Part shown: positions 58,588-64,000 of the stretch, one piece after another
Layout of the letters: each line of letters begins with the position of its first letter
Position numbering within the stretch: the stretch's first letter is position 1
Assembly: GCA_963795385.1 (NCBI GenBank)
Contig: CAWCHK010000012.1
Location: forward strand, 5,331 to 69,330
Source of the DNA: CAVURS01 sp963795385
GTDB lineage: Bacteria > Actinomycetota > Actinomycetes > Actinomycetales > CAVURS01
Direction of reading: 5' to 3'
DNA length: 64,000 nt
The notes under the pieces: generated by a model
Database searches by the model: none
What the model saw: the letters and a program-made list of their open reading frames with translations, nothing else
What the model was told of the DNA's origin: nothing
Position numbers and translations under genes: made by a program

Positions 58588-59735
58588 CAGGGCGGCTCGC
58601 TGTCCAGCCGGGTGCCTGCGCGGACGGGGCGGATGTGCGGCCCGGCCCCGAAGGGCTCCTCGGGCGGCCTGCGGACCCGCGCGATCGCCTCCTCGTCAAC
58701 GGCCACGCCCAGGCCCGGCGCGTCCCCGAGGACGAACCGGCCGTCCTCGACGGAGACGTCGACCGACAGCCCCGTCGGTGGGACGAGGTCCTGAAGCTCG
58801 GTGGCGATGTGGTTGGGTACGGCGGTTGCTGCGTGGACCAGCCCCAGCGGGGTGGTCCCGATCGGGCTGACCGGAAGGTCATAGGCGTGGGCCAGCGCGG
58901 CCACCCGCAGGAAGTGGGTGACCCCCCAGCCCGCCGCGGTCTGCACGACGTCCAGGGCACCGGCCGCCAGCAACGGCCGGAACTGCTCGAGCCCGGTGAG
59001 GTTCTCCCCGGCGGCGATCGAGGCCCGGACCCCGCGACCGACGGCCACCATCCCCTCCGCGTCCCACCGACGGACCGGCTCCTCGACCCAGATGAGGTCG
59101 ACCGACCGCTCCAGCTCGCCCACGTGCCGGACGGCCTGCTTGCGGCTCCACGACTCGTTGGCGTCCAGCATCAGGCCCGGCCGGGAGGTGGGACCCGCCT
59201 CGGCCAGGACGTCGCGGACGATGCGGAGCCGGGCCAGGTCCCGGTCGACGTCGAGGCCGCCCTTCAGCTTGGCCGCGCTCACGCCGCGCTCGGCGTACGT
59301 CTTGTACACGGCCGCGAGCTCCTCGTCGGAGAGCGCGATGTCGAGCCCCGAGGCGTACGCCGTGACCGTCCGGTCCCGGCCGCCGAGCAGGCGCCAGAGG
59401 GGTTGCCCGGCGGCCTTGGCCTTGATGTCCCACAGGGCCGAGTCCAGGGCGCCGATGGTCCCGAACGGTGCGCCCGCGTGCCCGCTCTTGAACACCTGGC
59501 GCAGCATGCGGTCGTAGAGGGCGGAGGTGGCCCGGGGATCCTCGCCCTCGAGTGCGGCGAAGATCCGGCTCAGCTCCGTGTGCGACCCGATGCCGACGCC
59601 GGTGATGCCCTCGTCCGTGTCGACCAGGACGAGGTCGACGGTGACGACCCCGTCCAGGAAGACGCCGTTGGCGTCACCCACCGGCCGGCCCCAGTCGTGC
59701 ACCGTCGTGAGCGTCCGATACCCGGTGATGCGCAT
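58584..59735 (-). CDS. enolase-superfamily sugar acid dehydratase/cycloisomerase (mandelate racemase group)
   Basis: Protein of 383 residues. The barrel shows AAKLKGG (Lys-x-Lys base), MLDANESW (metal Asp and Asn), WVEEPV (Glu) and SIAAGENLTG (Glu-Asn). The usual late catalytic His is not obvious; the corresponding stretch reads PVSPIGTTPLG. This could indicate a different chemistry or a cycloisomerase. A separate L-fuconate dehydratase gene lies at the window end, so this one may act on a related sugar acid or lactone. It begins right after the permease genes. Confidence 0.78.
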   Translation of the reverse strand: MRITGYRTLTTVHDWGRPVGDANGVFLDGVVTVDLVLVDTDEGITGVGIGSHTELSRIFAALEGEDPRATSALYDRMLRQVFKSGHAGAPFGTIGALDSALWDIKAKAAGQPLWRLLGGRDRTVTAYASGLDIALSDEELAAVYKTYAERGVSAAKLKGGLDVDRDLARLRIVRDVLAEAGPTSRPGLMLDANESWSRKQAVRHVGELERSVDLIWVEEPVRRWDAEGMVAVGRGVRASIAAGENLTGLEQFRPLLAAGALDVVQTAAGWGVTHFLRVAALAHAYDLPVSPIGTTPLGLVHAATAVPNHIATELQDLVPPTGLSVDVSVEDGRFVLGDAPGLGVAVDEEAIARVRRPPEEPFGAGPHIRPVRAGTRLDSEPPW

Positions 59736-59736
59736 G

Positions 59737-60609
59737 TCAGCCCTTCACCCCGCCACCCACGAGCCCCCGCACGAGTGCACGTTGAGAGAGCATGAACACG
59801 ATCGCCACCGGAACGACGGCGAGAAGCGTTGCGAGAGCTAGCTCGGGCCGGAAGATGCCGAGCTGTTGACCGGCGCCGCCCACCGCCGGGTTGAAGGACG
59901 GCGTCGAGGAGAGCAGGCTCGACAGGCCCACTTGGATCGGGTACTGCGAGGAGTTGGCCAGCACCGCGTAGGGGAGGAAGAAGTTGTTCCAGTCGGACAC
60001 AAAGCTGAAGAAGAGCACCAAGGCGATGATCGGCGTGGCCAGTGGCAGAGCGACGTAGCGGAACGTCGCCCATTCGCCGCAGCCGTCGAGGCGCGCTGCG
60101 TCGAGCAGGTCCCGGGGGATCGCCGTCGAGAAGTACAGGTAGGCCAGATAGACGCCGAACGGGAAGAACGAGAACGGCAGGATCACCGAGAGCACGTTCC
60201 CGATCAGGTGCAACGCGTTGAGCTCCAGGAAGATCGGCAGCACGAGCGCGGCCGCCGGCATGATCATCACGACCAGGGTCATGGTCAGCACCAGCCTGCG
60301 ACCGCGGAAGCTCCCCAGGGCCAGGCCGTAGCCGGCCGGTATCGCGGTGAACAGGACGATCGCCGTGGCGCTCACCGCGTAGAGCAGCGAGTTGGCGATC
60401 CAGGCGCGGTAGATGTGGTCGCTGAACGCGTCCAGGTGCTGCCACGCCAGGGCGACCTGGTGAAAGCTGCCGAAGGTGAACGGCCCCCGTGACACCAGCT
60501 GCGAGTCGGACTTGGTCGGGGCGAGGACCAGCCACACCAGCGGCGCCACGAAGAAGACAGCGAAGGCGGCCAGGATGGCCAGCCGCGTGCCGCGCGCCAG
60601 CGCCCGCAT
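59737..60609 (-). CDS. carbohydrate ABC transporter permease (MalG family)
   Basis: Membrane protein of 290 residues with six helices, first FFVAPLVWLVLAPT and EAA loop PRDLLDAARLDGCGEWATFRYVALPLATP. The ATG shares one base with the stop of the MalF-type gene. No ATPase is encoded in the operon, so a shared MsiK-type ATPase is needed. It lies one base before the enolase-superfamily gene, tying uptake to catabolism. Confidence 0.87.
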   Translation of the reverse strand: MRALARGTRLAILAAFAVFFVAPLVWLVLAPTKSDSQLVSRGPFTFGSFHQVALAWQHLDAFSDHIYRAWIANSLLYAVSATAIVLFTAIPAGYGLALGSFRGRRLVLTMTLVVMIMPAAALVLPIFLELNALHLIGNVLSVILPFSFFPFGVYLAYLYFSTAIPRDLLDAARLDGCGEWATFRYVALPLATPIIALVLFFSFVSDWNNFFLPYAVLANSSQYPIQVGLSSLLSSTPSFNPAVGGAGQQLGIFRPELALATLLAVVPVAIVFMLSQRALVRGLVGGGVKG

Positions 60610-61547
60610 CAGTCCTCCACCTGGAACAGTCCGGTCCGCCAGACGATGGCGACAGCGGCGATCAGCCCGATCGCCAACAGGTCGACGGAGATGGCGGCCG
60701 CCCGGTTGAAGTCGCCGTAGCGGAAGGCCAGCTGGTAGGCGAGCTGGTTGGACGACCAGGTGTCCGGGACCAGACCCAGGCTCGCCTGGTTGACGAGCTG
60801 CGGCTCCACGAAGAGCTGGGTTCCAGTCGCGAAGGAGAGGATCGCCATGTAGGCGACCCACTTGCGGATCAGCGGCAGCTTCAGCCGGAACGCGATCGTG
60901 ATGGGGCCGGCGCCATCGATCCGGGCGGCTTCCTCCAGCTCGGTCGGGATGGTGTTCAACGCGCCGTACATGACGACGATCCAGCCGCCGGCCCCGGTCC
61001 AGAACGCGATCATCGCGAAGATGAAAGGCAGGTGACCCGGGGCGATCGACTTGACGAACAGATCGGCACCGAGAACGTGACGCAGCAAGAACGACCCAGG
61101 ACTCACCGACGGGTCGAGCATGAACAACCACACCAGCACCGATGCCGCCCCAGCCAACGCACCCGGGAGGTAGTAGACGAACCGGAAGGTCGACGAGGCG
61201 CGGCTGGCCCGGCCGTGCAACAGCAGCGCCAAAGCGATGACGAACACCACCAACGAGGCGAGCCAGACGCCGGTGTAGATCAGGATGTGTTCGAAGGCCG
61301 GCACGAAGCGGTAGTCCGTCACCGTGTTGACGAAGTTCCGCAGGCCGGCGAAGCCCCCCGTGTCGGTCGTGAACGCGAGGTCGAGGGCGTAGACCATCGG
61401 CAGGATGCCGAACAGGATGAGCAACGGCAGGTAGGGCAGGACGAACGCGAAGCCCCGCCATCCGCGCAGGCCACGTGCTCGCGTGGCCTGCGCGGATGCC
61501 GTGGTCACGACAGCCGCTCCGAGCTCCTCAGTTTCGGACGACGTCAT
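60609..61547 (-). CDS. carbohydrate ABC transporter permease (MalF family)
   Basis: Membrane protein of 312 residues: GFAFVLPYLPLLILFGILPMVYALDLAF forms the first helix, and PTELEEAARIDGAGPITIAFRLKLPLI is the EAA loop. The first 25 residues are variable and their DNA contains a perfect 15-base inverted repeat. ATG 61547 overlaps the binding protein end by 20 bases; a GTG about 36 bases later is an alternative start. Confidence 0.85.
   Translation of the reverse strand: MTSSETEELGAAVVTTASAQATRARGLRGWRGFAFVLPYLPLLILFGILPMVYALDLAFTTDTGGFAGLRNFVNTVTDYRFVPAFEHILIYTGVWLASLVVFVIALALLLHGRASRASSTFRFVYYLPGALAGAASVLVWLFMLDPSVSPGSFLLRHVLGADLFVKSIAPGHLPFIFAMIAFWTGAGGWIVVMYGALNTIPTELEEAARIDGAGPITIAFRLKLPLIRKWVAYMAILSFATGTQLFVEPQLVNQASLGLVPDTWSSNQLAYQLAFRYGDFNRAAAISVDLLAIGLIAAVAIVWRTGLFQVED
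61461..61496. repeat. perfect 15-base inverted repeat at the start of the MalF-type gene
   Basis: TCCGCGCAGGCCACG (61461-61475) and its exact complement (61482-61496) flank a 6-base loop, making a very stable RNA hairpin just after the binding protein stop. It lies inside the permease coding region around codons 17-29. It takes the same place as the hairpin after the binding protein in the other ABC operon. Confidence 0.65.
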
Positions 61548-62844
61548 ATCCCGCCGCTTTCGCCGCCTGGGCCAGGGCGTCGCCGAGGGGTTGCAGCAAC
61601 GAGCTCAGCGACTTTCCGGCCACCAGCTGCGTCACCACCGTGTTCGACCACACCGGCTGGTCGGGGTAGGTCACCAGGTTCCAGCCCGGCCAGATCTGAC
61701 TGGCCGCGGCCTTGAGTGCCGGCGTCGGATCGGCCGCGAAGTACTTGTTGGTGGCCTGGGTCTCCAGCCACTTGTCCGCCAACGGCGCGTAGGCCGGATA
61801 GCCGCCCCGGGCGTTCTTGCCCGTGGGGTTGAAGACCGTCGTGGCCCAGGTGACGAAGTCCGCTGCGGCCTTGGAGTTCTTGGAGTGCCTGGAGATGATC
61901 CACGGCCCGCCGCCGACCTGACCGGTCGTCACTGGAGTGTCGGTGCCCCACTGCAGCGGGGGCGCCGCGGTGATCTCACCGGCCGGCATGTGCAGGGTCT
62001 GGTCGAACTGGCTGGAGTACCAGGCCGGACCGGGCATGAGCAGCACCTTGTCCTTCGCCCCGCCGTACTTCTTGGCGAAGTCCGGGGTGAAGATGCTCAA
62101 CGGCGGGAGGGAGCCGTTCTTGATCAGCGGGTCGACCAAGCTGGCCATCTCCGTGCAGTGCGAATCGGTCGAGTTGATCAGCAGTTTGCCGCCCTGCAAC
62201 TTTTCGAGCGGGCACTGGTTGCCCCACAGGTAGATCCAGTGACTGAACGAGTCTCCGATGTTGCCGACGATGTAGCCCGGGTGATCCTTGGCGACCTTCT
62301 GGCCCAGGGCCGCCCAGTCCTGCCAGGTCTTCGGGGTTTGGTAGCCGAAGGCGTCCATCCGCTTCTTGTTGACCCAGAGCACGACCTGGGCGAGGTTGTC
62401 CTGCACGCAGTACTGGACCCCGTCGACGGTGCACTGGGCGGTCGATGCCGCCGGCCACTGGCTGAGCAGGTTCGCCGGGATCAGGTTCTTGATCGGCGCG
62501 GCGAAGTCGAACGGCTTCTGCGCCATCCATACCGGGTCCTGCACCTGCTCGCTGAAGACGACGTCGGGCCAGCCCTTGCCGGTCCGGTTCCACAGCTGGA
62601 CCTTGGTCTGCATGGTCGTCGCGCCATTGCCGTCGCCGTCGAAGGTGACGATGTTGACCTTCTGGCTGGGATGGGCCTTGACATAGTCCTGCGCCACCGG
62701 GAGGCGGGCCGCGTCCACCCAGACCGTGATCGGGCCGGACGAGCTGCCGGACGCACCGCCCTTGGTTCCTCCCGACGAGGCTCCACACCCGGCCAGCGCC
62801 AGCACCGTCACCACGACGGCGGGCCACAGACGTCGCTGCTTCAT
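61528..62844 (-). CDS. extracellular solute-binding lipoprotein (ABC sugar type)
   Basis: Binding protein of 438 residues. ATG 62844 has GAGGAGAG at the right distance and gives a lipoprotein signal (LWPAVVVTVLALAGCGA). The mature part shows SBP_bac_1 features such as PITVWVDAARLPVAQDYVKAHP, WPDVVFSEQVQDP and LAQVVLWVNKKRMDAFGYQTPKTWQD. Several cysteines (TAQCTVDGVQYC, GNQCPLEK, SHCTEM) could form disulfides outside the cell. It heads the importer-catabolic operon, so the ligand is probably the deoxysugar or a glycan fragment containing it. Confidence 0.87.
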   Translation of the reverse strand: MKQRRLWPAVVVTVLALAGCGASSGGTKGGASGSSSGPITVWVDAARLPVAQDYVKAHPSQKVNIVTFDGDGNGATTMQTKVQLWNRTGKGWPDVVFSEQVQDPVWMAQKPFDFAAPIKNLIPANLLSQWPAASTAQCTVDGVQYCVQDNLAQVVLWVNKKRMDAFGYQTPKTWQDWAALGQKVAKDHPGYIVGNIGDSFSHWIYLWGNQCPLEKLQGGKLLINSTDSHCTEMASLVDPLIKNGSLPPLSIFTPDFAKKYGGAKDKVLLMPGPAWYSSQFDQTLHMPAGEITAAPPLQWGTDTPVTTGQVGGGPWIISRHSKNSKAAADFVTWATTVFNPTGKNARGGYPAYAPLADKWLETQATNKYFAADPTPALKAAASQIWPGWNLVTYPDQPVWSNTVVTQLVAGKSLSSLLQPLGDALAQAAKAAGYDVVRN

Positions 62845-62896
62845 CAATGTCTCTCCTCAGCAGGGCGGCGCTGCCTGAACGCCGCTGACGCAAGGA

Positions 62897-62925
62897 AACG
62901 TAAGTCGTATGATGTATGATGTCAA
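62897..62925 (-). promoter_or_regulatory. promoter of the ABC/deoxysugar operon
   Basis: On the minus strand TTGACA (62920-62925) is followed after exactly 17 bases by TACGTT (62897-62902). The region is unusually AT-rich. The spacer holds tandem ATCATAC repeats, and AGTCGTA occurs at 62903-62909 and 62927-62933 (24 bases apart), so the GntR regulator encoded divergently probably binds over this promoter. Confidence 0.65.
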
Positions 62926-62990
62926 TAGTCGTACGTTACAGTCGCGTCACGTGCCCGCCGACCCCTCGCCGCACATTTGATGGAGGTCCG

Positions 62991-63758
62991 ATGACGGGCG
63001 CAGAGCCCACCGCCGCCGACCCGGTCCAGCCCACCTGGTCCCGGCGTCCCGCGAACCTGGCGAGCGCCCTGGCCGAGGAGCTGGTCGAGCGGATCGTGAA
63101 GGGGCAGTACCCGTCCGGGTCGGTGATGCCCGCGGAGCAGGCGCTGTGCGAGAGCTTCTCGGTCAGCCGCACCGTCGTCCGCGAGGCCGTGAAGATGCTC
63201 CAGGAGAAGGGCCTGGTCCGGGTGCGCCGCGGCAGCGGGACCACCGTCACGCCGCCCGTCGTCTGGAACATGCTGGACGAGTTCGTGCTCGCCGCGAGCA
63301 TCGCCGAGGCGAACGGGCTCGCCGTCCTCGACGACGTCGTCGTCACGCGGCGGCTGCTGGAGTCCGACATGGCCAACGTCGCGGCCCGGCAGGCCGACGA
63401 GGAGGTCGTGCACCAGCTGCAGCGACTGGTGGCCACCATGGACGCCCTCGTCGACGACCCCACGGCGTACGCCGATCAGGACCGGGCGTTCCACGACACG
63501 ATCATGCGGACGTCGGAGAACCGGATCGCCCGAGCGGTCGTCCGGGCCCTGGAGAAGCAGGTGGTCAACACGGCCCGGTACGTCGGCGAGATCCGCCGGG
63601 ATCTGTGCGTCGCCTCCAACAACGGCCACCGCAAGATCTACCTCCGGATCGCGGCGCACGACCCGGACGGAGCCGCGAAGGCGATGTTCGACCACATCAC
63701 CGAAGCGTGGGAGGTCCGTCGCGGCGGCTCGGGCGAGCCGGTGCGGCTGCGGCGCTGA
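62991..63758 (+). CDS. GntR family regulator with FCD (FadR-type) domain
   Basis: Regulator of 255 residues. The winged helix is ALAEELVERIVKGQYPSGSVMPAEQALCESFSVSRTVVREAVKMLQEKGLVRVRRGSGTTV. The helical FCD ligand domain follows (VVTRRLLESDMANVAARQA, DRAFHDTIMRTSENRI, RKIYLRIAAHDPDGAAKAMFDHI), with metal-binding Asp and His residues typical of sugar-acid sensors. ATG 62991 has GGAGGT before it. It is divergent from the ABC operon and convergent with the fuconate dehydratase gene, so it probably senses a pathway sugar acid. Confidence 0.87.
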   Translation: MTGAEPTAADPVQPTWSRRPANLASALAEELVERIVKGQYPSGSVMPAEQALCESFSVSRTVVREAVKMLQEKGLVRVRRGSGTTVTPPVVWNMLDEFVLAASIAEANGLAVLDDVVVTRRLLESDMANVAARQADEEVVHQLQRLVATMDALVDDPTAYADQDRAFHDTIMRTSENRIARAVVRALEKQVVNTARYVGEIRRDLCVASNNGHRKIYLRIAAHDPDGAAKAMFDHITEAWEVRRGGSGEPVRLRR

Positions 63759-63782
63759 GGGCCCCCTACGACGCGGGCCTCA
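63756..63782. terminator. hairpin spanning two convergent stop codons
   Basis: TGAGGGCCC (63756-63764) and GGGCCTCA (63775-63782) pair with one bulged base. The left arm begins with the GntR stop TGA and the right arm ends with the complement of the other gene's stop. It is a compact candidate two-way terminator. Confidence 0.4.
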
Positions 63783-64000
63783 CGGCCCCGACCAGGCCGG
63801 TCCGTCCGGATAGCGGTAGCGCGCCAGCGACTCCGGCTTCATCTGCGCGCTGAAGCCCGGACGGCTGGGGGTGAGGTACCGGCCGTTGCTGACCCGCACC
63901 GGATCCACGAAGTGTTCGTGCAGGTGATCGACGTACTCGATCCGGCGCTCCTCCCAGCTACCGCTCACCGCGACGTAGTCGAACATCGCCAGGTGCTGGA
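63780..64000 (-). CDS. L-fuconate dehydratase (enolase superfamily), C-terminal fragment
   Basis: Only the last 73 codons or so are inside the window; the gene continues beyond it. The sequence VDHLHEHFVDPVRVSNGRYL, followed by PSRPGFSAQMKPESLARYRYPDG, is the characteristic C-terminus of L-fuconate dehydratase (FucD/ENOSF1 type), in which HLHEHF and PGFSAQM-like blocks are conserved. The enzyme dehydrates L-fuconate to 2-keto-3-deoxy-L-fuconate, the missing middle step between the aldose dehydrogenase and the SDR/FAH pair of the neighbouring operon. Confidence 0.82.
   Translation of the reverse strand, partial: QHLAMFDYVAVSGSWEERRIEYVDHLHEHFVDPVRVSNGRYLTPSRPGFSAQMKPESLARYRYPDGPAWSGP

Noticed and set aside
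1..64000. CRISPR arrays, tRNA or rRNA genes, insertion sequences, prophage genes
   Set aside because: No regular spaced repeats, transposase or integrase frames, cloverleaf-like CCA ends or rRNA stretches were seen on reading through; short RNAs could still be missed without a covariance search.

Overview
This is a 64-kb stretch of chromosome from a high-GC Gram-positive bacterium, most likely an actinomycete. The signs are very GC-rich coding sequence on both strands, many GTG and TTG starts, long runs of genes joined by 4-base ATGA/GTGA overlaps, GAF-ANTAR proteins, a SigE-type ECF sigma factor, a UdgX-type uracil-DNA glycosylase and several apparently leaderless promoters. Genus cannot be told from the sequence. 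I see no rRNA, tRNA, CRISPR array, insertion sequence or phage gene.

Layout. 1-3.4 kb: end of a formate dehydrogenase operon (alpha partial, 4Fe-4S beta, NrfD-like membrane subunit). 3.4-10.5 kb: housekeeping and stress genes (VOC protein, NAD(P)H-hydrate dehydratase, histidine phosphatase, two divergent GAF-ANTAR proteins, UdgX, HAD phosphatase, epimerase). 10.5-17 kb: two divergent FtsX-type ABC exporters around a PadR repressor with a twin palindromic operator. 17-20.8 kb: polar amino acid ABC transporter and a beta-lactamase-fold serine hydrolase. 20.8-27.7 kb: a probable fructosamine (Amadori product) operon with GntR regulator, APC permease and a fused PfkB-kinase/SIS-deglycase, followed by a nucleotidyltransferase-like protein, a metallophosphoesterase and a LOG protein. 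27.7-30.9 kb: SigE-type sigma factor, membrane partner and two SGNH lipoproteins. 31-32.9 kb: membrane protein with its own small regulator, and an ArsR/SRPBCC pair.

32.9-38.3 kb is the most striking region. It is a van-like cluster: divergent VanR/VanS-type two-component genes facing a PLP fold-type II serine/threonine dehydratase or racemase, a D-Ala-D-X ligase, a VanX dipeptidase and a VanZ-like protein. The VanH dehydrogenase of D-lactate-type clusters is absent and the PLP enzyme occupies its place. A plausible but unproven reading is that it supplies D-serine for D-Ala-D-Ser peptidoglycan ends. 38.8-39.8 kb: fluoride riboswitch and two Fluc (CrcB) channel subunits. 39.6-43.5 kb: YraQ/ArsP-type permease with ArsR regulator, an orphan cytochrome b (QcrB) and a HAD phosphatase.

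43.5-54.6 kb: two MFS transporters and a second probable fructosamine locus (two FrlB-like SIS proteins, FrlD-like kinase, ABC importer), framed by two LacI regulators whose flanking regions share one operator motif. 54.7-64 kb: an ABC importer plus enzymes matching a non-phosphorylating deoxysugar route of the L-fucose type (aldose dehydrogenase, enolase-superfamily dehydratases, SDR, FAH hydrolase), a LarA-type racemase that could act on the lactate produced, and a GntR regulator.

Five otherwise recognisable genes between 26.8 and 43.3 kb carry about nine single-base frameshifts. Because they are spread over unrelated conserved genes and several compensate each other, sequencing indels are the likeliest cause.
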